A stretch of 42,964 bases of DNA from Loktanella sp. (GCA_017390475.1 JAFPBO010000010.1:1-42964); one strand, 5' to 3'. Shown: positions 8,429-17,101, counted from the first letter of the stretch. The notes: a model not told the origin generated them from the sequence alone. Program-made: numbers and translations.

Positions 8429-9516
8429 CAGCCTGATACCTTTCTGATCCATTGGTCCACAGCCACTGCCCCGATGATCAACACACCGATCAGCAGAAAG
8501 GTCCATTGCGCATCCGCCCCAGCCAGCCGCAGACCAAGCGTGAACACACCCACGATCAGCGCGCCGAACAATGTCCCCAGGATCGATCCGCGCCCGCCGA
8601 ACAGGCTGATGCCACCGATCACCACAGCGGTGATACTTTCGATATTCAATAATTGTCCCGATGTCGGGCTGACGCTGCCGATCCGCCCGATCAACGCCCA
8701 ACCAGCGATGGCACAGATAAAGCCTGTCAGCGCATAGACAGAGATGATTGTGCCGCGCACATTCACACCTGACAATTGCGCTGCATCGGGGTCATCACCG
8801 ACAGCATAGATGTGCCGCCCCCACGCGGTATGACGCAGCATATAGGCCAGGAAAGCGATGATCAGCACCATCGCAATGACGCCATAGGTAAAGGTGGCAC
8901 CCCCCTGCCCGGCTTCGTTGGCCCCGATCTTGAAGGTGGTGCCAAGGAATTGCAGCAGCGGCGCTTGCGCTTCGATATCCTGCGCGCGGATGGTTTCATT
9001 GCGAGAATAAAGGAAATTGGCCGCCAGCACGATCTGCCACATGCCGAGCGTGACGATGAAGGGCGGCAGTTTCATCACCGCCACAAGCCAGCCGTTCAGC
9101 GTACCGACCGCTGTGCCGAACAGCAGCCCACAGGCCACCGCGACCTCGACCGGCAGGCCATAGCGGAAGGTGAACTGCCCCATGATCACGCTGGACAGCA
9201 CGGCGATGGCACCGACGCTGAGGTCGATCCCGGCAGTCAGGATCACGAGGCTTTGCGCCGCCGCGACGATGCCGACGATCTGCACCTGTTGCAGGATCAG
9301 CGTCAGCGCAAAAGGTGAAAAGAATGTGGAACCCAGCAACAGTCCGAATGTCGCAATCGACATCACCAAAACGAACAGTGGCACCAGTGCTGGCTGCACG
9401 TGCAACAGATGCTGCACCCGTGCCAAAATACCTTTGCCCGCCACCGCAAAGGTTGCCACGCTTCCGGCATCACCAGTTTTCACGACAGCTTCAAAATCAT
9501 CATTCTGGTTGGACAT
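8428..9516 (-). CDS. frcC: Fructose-type sugar ABC transporter permease
   Basis: A hydrophobic protein of 362 residues of the RbsC/FrcC type (carbohydrate uptake family 2). The conserved segments include LVILTAGIDLSVGAIAVLSS, LPPFIVTLGM, and the C-terminal ITAVVIGGISLFGGRGSILG. About eight to ten transmembrane helices are expected and the hydrophobic blocks fit. A soluble N-terminal stretch of about 45 residues precedes the first helix. It forms the membrane channel for the FrcB/FrcA pair. The 103-base gap to frcB carries an 11-bp stem-loop. Confidence 0.93.
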   Translation of the reverse strand: MSNQNDDFEAVVKTGDAGSVATFAVAGKGILARVQHLLHVQPALVPLFVLVMSIATFGLLLGSTFFSPFALTLILQQVQIVGIVAAAQSLVILTAGIDLSVGAIAVLSSVIMGQFTFRYGLPVEVAVACGLLFGTAVGTLNGWLVAVMKLPPFIVTLGMWQIVLAANFLYSRNETIRAQDIEAQAPLLQFLGTTFKIGANEAGQGGATFTYGVIAMVLIIAFLAYMLRHTAWGRHIYAVGDDPDAAQLSGVNVRGTIISVYALTGFICAIAGWALIGRIGSVSPTSGQLLNIESITAVVIGGISLFGGRGSILGTLFGALIVGVFTLGLRLAGADAQWTFLLIGVLIIGAVAVDQWIRKVSG

Positions 9517-9569
9517 CGCTTGCCTCTCCTCCCGTTGTACGGTCCGGCAGCACCGCGCCGGTTCATGAT

Positions 9570-9600
9570 GATAAGAGGCGAAACATACCCGCCTCTTATC
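9570..9600 (-). other. Intercistronic stem-loop between frcB and frcC
   Basis: GATAAGAGGCG (9570-9580) and CGCCTCTTATC (9590-9600) form a perfect 11-bp stem with a 9-base loop. It begins 20 bases after the frcB stop in the direction of transcription and has no T-run. Likely an mRNA-stabilising or partial-termination element that makes the binding protein more abundant than the permease. Confidence 0.65.
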
Positions 9601-9619
9601 TGCAGATCACGTCAAAGGA

Positions 9620-10639
9620 TCAGCCCCAGCAAAGGTCCTGACCTTCGGCGACGTCGATACTGTCGACACCTTCGGCAGGCGCATCAGTGACAAGTGCCAC
9701 ACCGGTATCACGGAAATCCTTGCCTTCGGTGTTTGCAGGCAATGTACCGTCAGCAGCATAGGCGGCGATCGCCTCAATACCGAGGGCCGCCATTTGCAGT
9801 GGATATTGCTGCGATGTCGCACCGATCACGCCGTCAGCGACGTTCTGCACACCGGGACAACCACCATCGACGGACACGATCAGCACATCGTTTTCACGAC
9901 CGATCGACCGTAGCGCCTCATAGGCACCGGCAGCGGCAGGTTCGTTGATCGTGTAGACCACATTGATCATCGGATCGACCGCCAACAGATTTTCCATGGC
10001 ACGGCGACCGCCTTCTTCGTTGCCGGCAGTGACGTCATTGCCGACGATGCGCGGGTCGGTTTCATCGCCGATGCGGTTCGGATCACCCAGATCAATGCCA
10101 AAGCCCTGCAGGAAACCCTGGTTACGCAGGACATCGACCGACGGCTGACTGACGGCCAGATCAAGCATCGCAATCTTTGCATCAGTAGCGCCATCGCCCA
10201 AAGTGGCAGCAGCCCACTGACCAATCAGTTCACCGGCCAGAAAGTTGTCGGTGGCAAAGGTAGCATCAGCCGCATCAATCGGCTCCAGCGGAGTATCAAG
10301 TGCGATGACCAGCAGACCGGCTTCGCGTGCCTGTGTCACCGCACCCACGATCGATGATGTATCGGACGCGGTCAGCAGAATGCCCGACGCGCCATCGGCA
10401 ATACAGGTTTCAATCGCCGCCACCTGCGTTTCATGATCGCCATCAACGCGACCAGCATAGGACCGCAGGGTGATTCCGGCTTCGGCGGCGGCGGCTTCAG
10501 CGCCTTCGCGCATCTTGACGAAAAATGGATTGGTGTCGGTTTTTGTGATCAGGCAGGCCGATACATTCTGCGCCGATGCCGATGTAGCCGCGACGCTGGT
10601 GATGGCGACAAGCGCCGTCGAGATAAGCAGTTTTTTCAT
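9620..10639 (-). CDS. frcB: Fructose-type sugar ABC transporter substrate-binding protein
   Basis: A 339-residue periplasmic binding protein of the LacI/RbsB fold. A signal peptide is evident ([19 protein letters not shown], with cleavage after ASA near residue 23). Conserved sugar-binding landmarks follow: [20 protein letters not shown], the [19 protein letters not shown] block and [12 protein letters not shown]. It captures the sugar and hands it to FrcC. It is the first gene of the operon and lies 158 bases from the divergent ROK regulator, with AT-rich palindromes between them. Confidence 0.93.
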   Translation of the reverse strand: MKKLLISTALVAITSVAATSASAQNVSACLITKTDTNPFFVKMREGAEAAAAEAGITLRSYAGRVDGDHETQVAAIETCIADGASGILLTASDTSSIVGAVTQAREAGLLVIALDTPLEPIDAADATFATDNFLAGELIGQWAAATLGDGATDAKIAMLDLAVSQPSVDVLRNQGFLQGFGIDLGDPNRIGDETDPRIVGNDVTAGNEEGGRRAMENLLAVDPMINVVYTINEPAAAGAYEALRSIGRENDVLIVSVDGGCPGVQNVADGVIGATSQQYPLQMAALGIEAIAAYAADGTLPANTEGKDFRDTGVALVTDAPAEGVDSIDVAEGQDLCWG

Positions 10640-10742
10640 GAGTTCCTCCCAGAACCGTTAAGCGCGAAGCAGCTGCTTGCAATACAGGCAAGCCACTCGC
10701 CAACGACAACAAAAGAGGCGATTCGCAAGCGCCTGTCAATTA

Positions 10743-10765
10743 GTTAATTAACTTTATTAATTAAT
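10743..10765. promoter_or_regulatory. Tandem palindromic operator for the ROK regulator
   Basis: Two 10-base palindromes lie in the divergent frcB/ROK intergenic region: GTTAATTAAC at 10743-10752 and ATTAATTAAT at 10756-10765, in an AT-rich patch within GC-rich surroundings. ROK repressors such as NagC, Mlc and XylR bind AT-rich palindromes, so this is the best candidate operator for both directions. Seen directly; binding inferred. Confidence 0.55.
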
Positions 10766-10797
10766 CAGGACTGCTATACAAACCCAGAAACGGGATT

Positions 10798-11991
10798 ATG
10801 GTGCGCCGCATGGATAATGGACCGGTAAGATCAATCAGCGCAGGGCTGAGCCAGAAGGGCGTGCGCGACCACAACGAACGGCTGCTGCTGTCGCTTTTGC
10901 AGCGGCACGGATCGCTGCCCGCGCCTGATCTCGCACGTTTGTCGTCCCTGTCGGCACCGACGATTTCCGCGATTCTGCGCAAACTTGAGTCCGACGGGCT
11001 GCTGATGCGGGGCAAACCTTTGCGTGGCAAGGTCGGCAAACCGTCAGTGCCAATGCTGCTAGCCCCGGACGGTGTCTACGCCATCGGCATCAAGATCGGG
11101 CGGCGGTCGGCCGATTTCCTGCTGACCGATTTCAACGGCGGCACTAGGCTTCACCGGCACTTGACCTACACCCATCCGCTTCCGCGCGATGTCTTCAGCT
11201 TTATAGAGGGCGGGCTGGCCGCCGCCGCGCAAGATCTGAGCGCGTCCGATCTTGCCAAAATCTGCGGTATTGGCATCGCGGCCCCGTTCGATCTGTGGAA
11301 CTGGCACGATCTGACCGGATCGCATGCGGATGAATTCCGGTCCTGGCAACATGTGGATTTCACGCAGGAACTGGCCCAGTTTACCGATCTGCCGGTCTTT
11401 GTCATCAATGATGCCACCGCAGCCTGTCAGGCCGAACATATGTATGGGCGCGGCAAGCAATTCCGTGATTATGCCTACTTCTTTGTCGGGGCTTTTGTCG
11501 GCGGCGGCGTCGTCCTGAACAATTCGGTCTATGAAGGGCGGCAAGGCAATGCCGGTGCGCTGGGATCGTTGCGCAGCGTCGGGCCGGACGGCAAAAGCCG
11601 ACAACTGGTTGATCTCGCTTCAATTCACACGCTCGAAACGCGGCTGCGCAGCGCGGGGCAAAACCCGATCATTCTCTGGCAGGATGCGCAAAGCTGGACT
11701 GACCTGGCGGCACAGGTAACGCCGTGGCTCGACCAGACTGCACGCGAACTGGCCAAGGCCAGCCTGTCCACCTGCGCTGTCATCGACTTCGAGGCGATCG
11801 TGATCGACGGTGCATTTCCCGCCACAATCCGCAACAAACTTGTCGACAAGATCAGTCAATGCATCAAGTCAGAGGATACACGCGGCCTGATCCTGCCGGT
11901 CATAGAAAGCGGCAGCATCGGCAGCAAGGCACGTGCTTTGGGGGCCGCCTGCAGCCCGGTGCGGGCGCAATTTCTGCTCAACAGCAACTAA
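10798..11991 (+). CDS. ROK-family transcriptional regulator (FrcR-like)
   Basis: A 397-residue repressor with an N-terminal winged helix (LLLSLLQRHGSLPAPDLARL, then SSLSAPTISAILRKLESDGL) and a C-terminal ROK domain (YAIGIKIGRRSADFLLTDF, then VFVINDATAACQAEHMYG). The ROK part is sugar-kinase-like and senses the transported sugar or its phosphate. Its divergent position next to frcBCA is the arrangement seen for FrcR regulators in rhizobia and rhodobacters. No fructokinase gene (frcK) follows it here, unlike the rhizobial cluster. ATG 10798 is the first in frame; ATG 10810 is an alternative. Confidence 0.88.
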   Translation: MVRRMDNGPVRSISAGLSQKGVRDHNERLLLSLLQRHGSLPAPDLARLSSLSAPTISAILRKLESDGLLMRGKPLRGKVGKPSVPMLLAPDGVYAIGIKIGRRSADFLLTDFNGGTRLHRHLTYTHPLPRDVFSFIEGGLAAAAQDLSASDLAKICGIGIAAPFDLWNWHDLTGSHADEFRSWQHVDFTQELAQFTDLPVFVINDATAACQAEHMYGRGKQFRDYAYFFVGAFVGGGVVLNNSVYEGRQGNAGALGSLRSVGPDGKSRQLVDLASIHTLETRLRSAGQNPIILWQDAQSWTDLAAQVTPWLDQTARELAKASLSTCAVIDFEAIVIDGAFPATIRNKLVDKISQCIKSEDTRGLILPVIESGSIGSKARALGAACSPVRAQFLLNSN

Positions 11992-12126
11992 AGCATACGG
12001 CGCATGGAAGCGGCAGTGATCAACCCGGATGCATAATCTGCAATCGGCAAGGAACAACGCAATGCGCCTGAGACAAAGCCTGCGGAATGTCGTCGACGAT
12101 CAGCGGACAATAAGTCTCATGCATCA

Positions 12127-12696
12127 TCAAACCACCCCCGCATCCGCCAACTGCTCGGGGTCCGGCAGATCCTGCAAACTCTCCAACCCGAACACCACCA
12201 GAAACCTTTGCGTCGTCACGAATGTATAGGGCGCCCCGCGCCGTGGTGACCTTGGCCCGGTGCCGATCAGGCCTTGTCCATGCAGCCGTCCGATCAGATC
12301 GCGGCTGATGTCCTTGCCGAAGATCTCCTTCAGCCCGTCCCGCGTCACCGGCTGGTGATAGGCAATCGCCGCTAGCACCGCAACATCATGATCGCTCAGG
12401 TCCAGCCCCTGCCCGCCCACATCCGCCGCCGCGTGGATCGCGGGCGCATAGGCGGGCCGGGTGCGGAACATCCAGCCACCCGCGACTGCGGCGATCTCGA
12501 ACGCCCGACCGTCCAGATCGGCAGCCAGATCATCAATCAACAGATCAACAGACACCCCCTGACCCACCACACGCGTCAGTTCCTCACGCGGCACCGGCGA
12601 CGCGGATGCAAAAAGCACCGCCTCGATCCGGCGCATCCATTCACGCCAGCGCAATTCCGGCGGCAGATCGGCCAATTCGCGGTCCAGCTCTGCCAT
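12127..12696 (-). CDS. ScpB-like segregation/condensation protein
   Basis: A 189-residue protein with the ScpB winged-helix pattern: RRIEAVLFASASPVPREEL at the start, then LDLSDHDVAVLAAIAYHQ and GPRSPRRGAPYTFVTTQRFL. ScpB is the kleisin-associated subunit of the SMC condensin complex. The copy here is unusual in being paired with a DUF1403 gene two bases upstream rather than with scpA, and in ending after the second winged helix. It may be an accessory paralogue linked to replicon maintenance rather than the housekeeping scpB. That assignment is inferred. Confidence 0.8.
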   Translation of the reverse strand: MAELDRELADLPPELRWREWMRRIEAVLFASASPVPREELTRVVGQGVSVDLLIDDLAADLDGRAFEIAAVAGGWMFRTRPAYAPAIHAAADVGGQGLDLSDHDVAVLAAIAYHQPVTRDGLKEIFGKDISRDLIGRLHGQGLIGTGPRSPRRGAPYTFVTTQRFLVVFGLESLQDLPDPEQLADAGVV

Positions 12697-12698
12697 CG

Positions 12699-13583
12699 CT
12701 ACAGACCGTAAAGCCGGAACGTATCGCGCCCGGTCAGTTCACGCACAGCCCCAAGGGTGACCAGCCGGTCACACAACCGCCGCGCCGCGCGATCCGGCAA
12801 GGGCAACGCCGCAGGAGCGACAGCATCACAGGTCAGGAACATCGCCACCGCGTCCCCTGCCCCTTTGGCGCGCAGTTTCGGCGCAACAGCCCGCAAGTGC
12901 GCCGCCCGCCGCGCCAGATCACTGGCCATCCGCACAGCTTCAATCGCTGAAACCGTCACCGCGCGATAACAGGCCAGCCGCAGATCATCACCCCGCTGAC
13001 GCAGATCAACCCGCCTCAAGCCAGCCGCCAACAACGGCACCACGTGATCCCATCCCATCGCTTGTGCCAAGGCCGCATCCGCAAGGATCAGCGCCGGTAC
13101 ATCCTCCCGCGGCGCATCGGTCAGGACTGCTTCTAACACCATCGCGGCACGGGCCACCGGCGCGCCCTGCCCCGCATCAAACCAACCTGCGATCTGCTCC
13201 GGCGCGCAATCCGGCAAGGCGCGATAGAGCGCCGTCAGCGACACTGGTCGTTCCACCGCGCGCCGCCACGACAAATAGCTGCCCCCGGCGGGACCGGGCA
13301 AATCACCGGGGCGCAGCAGATGTACCGCATCACGCAGATCGCCGGCCCGTTCCTGCCGCCCGGCAAACACCATACAAGCCTCTGCCGCGCGCAGGGCGAG
13401 ACGGCCGCGCAGCAAGGCCTGCGGAACCTCATCCCGGCGCAAAACCGCATCAAGCTGCGCCAGCGCCGCGCCGGACATAAAGGCCTGATCTTCAATACTT
13501 TTCCCTCGGCCTGCACCAACCCACGGCGGCAGTTTCGGGAACGAAGCCGGATCGGACGTCAGGTCAGGGTGCAGATTTTCCAT
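12699..13583 (-). CDS. DUF1403 family protein
   Basis: A 294-residue, alanine- and arginine-rich protein that I recognise as DUF1403. Markers include AFMSGAALAQLDAVLRRDEV, AALRAAEACM-like helices, and a C-terminal DRAARRLCDRLVTLGAVREL. No catalytic motif, signal peptide or membrane segment is visible; it appears all-helical. The stop is two bases from the ScpB-like start, so they form an operon. In other Rhodobacteraceae I recall this pair recurring together, which suggests a shared role in chromosome or plasmid handling. The function is unknown. Confidence 0.78.
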   Translation of the reverse strand: MENLHPDLTSDPASFPKLPPWVGAGRGKSIEDQAFMSGAALAQLDAVLRRDEVPQALLRGRLALRAAEACMVFAGRQERAGDLRDAVHLLRPGDLPGPAGGSYLSWRRAVERPVSLTALYRALPDCAPEQIAGWFDAGQGAPVARAAMVLEAVLTDAPREDVPALILADAALAQAMGWDHVVPLLAAGLRRVDLRQRGDDLRLACYRAVTVSAIEAVRMASDLARRAAHLRAVAPKLRAKGAGDAVAMFLTCDAVAPAALPLPDRAARRLCDRLVTLGAVRELTGRDTFRLYGL

Positions 13584-13625
13584 GCCGGAACGCTACCCGA
13601 CGGCGGCGCTTTTGGCTATCAGATA

Positions 13626-14200
13626 GGGACTGTTGCATTAACGCCCAGCTTGTCCTGAAGTTGTTGATGAAAGGACTTCTACGTGGCGAGCAACCAGCCG
13701 TTCAAACATCATCGCTTTCCGCGAAAAATTATCCTGTCTGCCGTCCGCTGGTACCTGCGCTTTACGCTGCCTATCAGGACGTGGTTGATCTGCTTGCAGA
13801 GCGCGGAAGCACCGTTGAACGGTCGACAGTGTATCGGTAGGTGATAAAATTTGGCCCGCAGATCACCAAACGAACAGAAAAGTTTCTGCGCCGGGCCAGC
13901 GTCGATTGGCCTGTAGACGAGACTTACTGCCGCGTCGGTGGTAAATGGCGCCATCTGCGACGCGCAGTTGATGCAAATGGCCAGATGCTCGACTTTCACC
14001 TGATTGCTCAGCGGGATGCAAATGCAGCAAAAGCCTTTCTCAACAAAGCGATTGAGCACGTGCGACTGCATCGCCCGGTCATGAAATGTACCGACAAAGC
14101 CCCGACCTACAGACGTATCATTCGTGAGATCAATCAACGATATGACCCACATTTCAGCAGTATTCGGCATAACAGGCACCCAGTGTTGAATTTCACGAGG
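13626..14200 (+). pseudogene. IS6-family (IS26-like) element, broken transposase
   Basis: The left terminal repeat GGGACTGTTGCA at 13626-13637 matches the IS6-family end. The transposase follows from about 13683 as NQPFKHHRFPRKIILSAVRW, shifts frame near 13770, and continues as DLLAERGSTVERSTVYR, then a TAG in place of the usual tryptophan, then VIKFGPQITKRTEKFL and the catalytic VDETYCRVGGKWRHL. The second Asp (CTDKAP) is present. The C-terminus is lost after about 14160 and no right repeat is found. It is inactive: frameshift, nonsense codon and truncation. Confidence 0.85.
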
Positions 14201-14202
14201 CA

Positions 14203-14312
14203 TTGACCCACTTTTCCAAAACGCCGTGACCCACTCCTAACAAATATTCCGCCGACTTTTTACGAGTTTATCATGGTTCAGAGGGGTCATCGCCAAATGA
14301 AAAATGGGTCAA
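14203..14312. repeat. 110-bp inverted-repeat element with IS21-like ends
   Basis: The left end (14203-14235) starts TTGACCCACTTTTCC and repeats GTGACCCACT. The right end (14282-14312) is its imperfect reverse complement, ending AAAAATGGGTCAA after AGGGGTCATCGCC. Each end has two copies of a TGACCC unit, as in IS21-type multiple terminal repeats. The roughly 46-base centre encodes nothing. It may be a solo end pair or a MITE derived from an IS21 relative. Confidence 0.55.
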
Positions 14313-14325
14313 TCCGAGACGGCAA

Positions 14326-14633
14326 TCAACACAGGGTCTTCACGTCGATCACCGGCTCCGGCGTAGCTTTCGCCGCTTCGCCGAACACCCCCGTCGCGCC
14401 CTCAAGCAGCTGGTCCCGCCACTGTTTGATCTGGTTCGGGTGAACGTCGAAATCCTGCGCCAGCTCGATCAGCGTCTTCTCGCCCTTGATCGCGGCCACG
14501 GCCACTTTCGCCTTGAATGCCGAGCTGTGATTCCGGCGCGGTCGTTTTGTCATGGTCATCTCTTCGCTTGCAGCATCATGCTGCCGTTGCGCGGAGAATC
14601 CACTTATCCCAGCTGTTCAAATTTGCGCAGCCA
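14326..14633 (-). mobile_element. IS3-family remnant: left end and truncated orfA
   Basis: The element starts at 14633 (TGGCTGCGCAAATTTGAACA) and its orfA begins at 14559: MTMTKRPRRNHSSAFKAKVA, then a helix-turn-helix region ELAQDFDVHPNQIKQWRDQL. The frame stops after 77 residues, before the leucine-zipper part, and orfB is absent, so no transposition function remains. A second, more decayed copy of the same end lies at 22661-22768. The end overlaps the last codons of the SUKH gene. Confidence 0.8.
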
Positions 14634-15065
14634 CCTCTCTTCAGACAAATCAACAACGAATGCAAACAGATCAGACGATACTTCTCGTTCAACGCCCGGC
14701 CCTAAAGCTACAATTTTCGTTCGGGGTGATGCTTTCGTATCAAGGAAAAAATAAACACCAGTGCCATCATCCGCAATTGGAATATATTCCGGGTTCCCAG
14801 CGCCAGCTTGCTCCCATTCTCTTAGCTGCTTCGTTACCTTTGCCACGTCTTGCCAGAGTGGCGGATCGTTTTGTTCAGGATCAGGCAAGCCATAGATTTC
14901 GGCGCCTCTGAACAAGCCAGAACCGTATCTCTGCAAAAATTCCCGGTATTGTTCGGGGAATTTGACGTTTAGGTCTGCTTCTGCTGCTGCAACTGCAGCT
15001 TCTGGGACAGGCCCGAAGGTCTCGCCATCTGCGCACATTTCTTCGAACTTATGATTATAAGCCAC
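14604..15065 (-). CDS. SMI1/KNR4 (SUKH) family protein, possible immunity protein
   Basis: A 153-residue acidic protein with the SUKH fold pattern: an N-terminal helix, then LNVKFPEQYREFLQRYGSGL, then a strand-rich half ending in DDGTGVYFFLD and RTKIVALGPG. In bacteria such proteins are commonly immunity proteins of contact-dependent or polymorphic toxins. It starts with GTG at 15065 behind GAGGA. The last nine codons (WLRKFEQLG and stop) are supplied by the IS3 end that begins at 14633, so the native C-terminus has been replaced. A possible toxin remnant lies directly upstream. Confidence 0.72.
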   Translation of the reverse strand: MAYNHKFEEMCADGETFGPVPEAAVAAAEADLNVKFPEQYREFLQRYGSGLFRGAEIYGLPDPEQNDPPLWQDVAKVTKQLREWEQAGAGNPEYIPIADDGTGVYFFLDTKASPRTKIVALGPGVEREVSSDLFAFVVDLSEERWLRKFEQLG

Positions 15066-15067
15066 GG

Positions 15068-15172
15068 ATTTTCCTCATTCCGTAATTTGCCCTGGGTTAA
15101 TAGACCCTCGATATCGCTCTTGCCAGTAAGACTGCGAATAGTTCCGTTGCCTAATCGGGCCTCCCGGTCCCA
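15068..15172 (-). pseudogene. Possible toxin C-terminal remnant
   Basis: Reading the minus strand from about 15172 gives HFWDREARLGNGTIRSLTGK and then SDIEGLLTQGKLRNEENPWL, an uninterrupted, protein-like frame with no start codon, ending close to the SUKH gene. It overlaps the end of the truncated MscS frame in another phase. Toxin C-termini sit directly before SUKH immunity genes, so this may be the stub of the cognate toxin. I do not recognise a specific toxin family. This is an inference from position. Confidence 0.3.
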
Positions 15173-15414
15173 GAAATGTGCTGCGCCAATGTTTCTTGCC
15201 GTTGTGTCAAAGGTGCAAAGGCGACAGCCACCGCCACAGCGATGACAGTCATGGCCAGTCGCACCGGCCTTTTGCTTTGCCGTAGAAGGGCACCACAGAA
15301 CTCATCTCGTCGCGACAGCAGGCGCATCGACAGACAGTAGATACCGGCATGCAGCAGCCATGACGCAAGAAGCGCAAGGACGAGCAGGGCAAAGGTGACG
15401 ACCCATGGCGGCAT
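15151..15414 (-). pseudogene. Truncated MscS-type mechanosensitive channel, N-terminus
   Basis: ATG at 15414, behind GGGGGA, opens a frame of 87 residues with two hydrophobic helices (PPWVVTFALLVLALLASWLL and VRLAMTVIAVAVAVAFAPL). The pattern resembles the N-terminal membrane part of small MscS-family channels in roseobacters. The pore helix and the cytoplasmic domain are missing: after about residue 80 the frame enters foreign DNA and stops. It follows the symporter gene by 19 bases and was probably cotranscribed with it before truncation. Confidence 0.5.
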
Positions 15415-15433
15415 TTGGATATCCCCCAGCACG

Positions 15434-17014
15434 TCAGATGAACATGCACACCATCACAAGGGTCACAACGACCAGCACGGCTGACCATAGCTGATGCGAT
15501 TGCCACATCGGCTTGCCCTGCAATTCTTTGCGATCCTTGCGCCAGTTTTCGCGGCTCCATGTCAGGTCTTCGGACAGTTCTTCTGGCGCCTGAGATCTGA
15601 ACGTAATTGTCAGAAAAATCCCAAGGTTCAACACCAGCATCAGGCCGGTGCCATAGAGGAATTGCAGGTCAAACAATGCCAGCCCCTCGAACACGGTAAA
15701 ACAGGCAATACCGACCGGCACACCGATGGACAGTGTCCAGAAGGCTGCATTGCGCGGGGGCCGGGTCCAGAAAACGCCGCCCAGAAAGACAACAACGACG
15801 GGCATGGTGACGTAGCCAAGGAAGGATTGGAAATATTCTACGATCCCGCCAAAAGACCCGATCACCGGTGCCCAAAGTGCTGCCAGCACCATGAAAAGCG
15901 CAACCATCGCACGGCTGATCATCAGCATCCGCCTGTCACTCAGGTCTTTTTTAATCGGCTTGACGAAATCGTTGACCACCAGCGACGCGCTGGCGTTCAA
16001 AACGGAATCTACCGTCGACATCAGGGCAGCGACCAGCGCGGCGAGCGCGAGACCGCGCAAACCTTGGGGCAGCAATTCAAAGACCAGCGCGGGCCAAATC
16101 TGGTCGGTTTCTTGCAGATCAGGAAAGATATCGCGCCCCATCACACCCGGCAGGACCAGAATAAACAAGAACGGTAGCTGGATCGCGGCAGCCAGGAGCA
16201 GTCCCCAGCGCCCATGGTTTGCATCCTTGGCAGCCAGCACCTTTTGCACGACAGCTTGGTTGGTCGTCCAATAGTAGAAACTCAGCCAGATCGCGCCGGT
16301 AAAAATGCCCGGCCAAGGAAAGAATTCGTCATCCGCCGGTGGCAGGATGGTGAACCCCCCTTCAGGAGCAGCGTCTTTCACGCCTTCCCATGATCCAATT
16401 TGCGCATAGGTCATGAAAAACACGATTGTTCCGACACTCAATAGCAATACACCCTGGATCGTATCGGTCACCATAACGGCCTTGAGTCCGCCAATGATTA
16501 CATAGGCACCGCCCAGAAAGGCGATGATGGCAATCAGCGTCCATAACGGGACTTCAGGGAACAAAAGGCTGAGCGTCAAAGACCCGGCAAACAAGGCGCC
16601 AGCACTGTCAATCACGATAGCGGTAAACACCGAAAACGCGGCAAAGACTCTGCGTGCGCGCCAGTCATACCGCTTTTCCAGGAATTCGGGCATCGTGCTG
16701 ACTTTGGATCGCAAATAGATCGGCAGGATGAACAGCGAGAAAAAGATCAAGACCAGCGTGGCGGTCCATTCATAATTCCAAACCGCGATGCCATGTTCAT
16801 AGCCCGCGCCGGCAAGCCCGACAAAAGATGTGCCCGACAGATTGGCCGACATCATCGAAATGCCGATCACCGGCCAGATCGCCCCGCGCCCGCCCAGAAA
16901 ATAGCTGTTGGTATCGCTTTGCGACCGGCTGACCCAAAGCCCGACACCCATGACGGCCAGAATGTAGACAGCAGCGATTGTGAAATCGAGGCCAGAGACA
17001 TCAAATTCAGGCAT
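15434..17014 (-). CDS. Sodium:solute symporter (SSS/SGLT family)
   Basis: An inner-membrane transporter of about 526 residues with the SSS signatures SYFLGGRGAIWPVIGISMMS and LAALVAALMSTVDSVLNASA, the latter carrying the Na+-site serine region. It resembles the SGLT-like branch that moves sugars or inositol. ATG 17014 is preferred over the upstream start at 17050: GGGGA lies 9 bases before it, and an EcfG-like -10 box occupies 17050-17053. The solute is unknown. The promoter suggests induction in general stress, for example for compatible solute or carbon uptake; this is inferred. Confidence 0.88.
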   Translation of the reverse strand: MPEFDVSGLDFTIAAVYILAVMGVGLWVSRSQSDTNSYFLGGRGAIWPVIGISMMSANLSGTSFVGLAGAGYEHGIAVWNYEWTATLVLIFFSLFILPIYLRSKVSTMPEFLEKRYDWRARRVFAAFSVFTAIVIDSAGALFAGSLTLSLLFPEVPLWTLIAIIAFLGGAYVIIGGLKAVMVTDTIQGVLLLSVGTIVFFMTYAQIGSWEGVKDAAPEGGFTILPPADDEFFPWPGIFTGAIWLSFYYWTTNQAVVQKVLAAKDANHGRWGLLLAAAIQLPFLFILVLPGVMGRDIFPDLQETDQIWPALVFELLPQGLRGLALAALVAALMSTVDSVLNASASLVVNDFVKPIKKDLSDRRMLMISRAMVALFMVLAALWAPVIGSFGGIVEYFQSFLGYVTMPVVVVFLGGVFWTRPPRNAAFWTLSIGVPVGIACFTVFEGLALFDLQFLYGTGLMLVLNLGIFLTITFRSQAPEELSEDLTWSRENWRKDRKELQGKPMWQSHQLWSAVLVVVTLVMVCMFI

Positions 17015-17049
17015 AGCAGGCATTCCCCATATTTTCTGATATTCATTCA

Positions 17050-17075
17050 AACGGTAGGGCGTAGGGATCCGTTCC
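17050..17075 (-). promoter_or_regulatory. EcfG-like promoter before symporter gene
   Basis: On the minus strand: GGAAC (17075-17071), 17 bases, CGTT (17053-17050). This is a full match to the alphaproteobacterial EcfG/SigT consensus GGAAC-N16/17-CGTT. The -10 lies 36 bases before the preferred ATG at 17014. Confidence 0.55.
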
Positions 17076-17101
17076 TGACTTTTGTCGGCCGTGTCGCAGG
17101 C

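Noticed and set aside
8776-9318. Plus-strand frame of 180 codons
   Set aside because: Antisense to frcC, His/Arg/Gln-rich, no ribosome site.
15494-16177. Plus-strand frame of 227 codons
   Set aside because: Antisense shadow of the symporter gene, rich in His, Gln and Arg as expected for such shadows.
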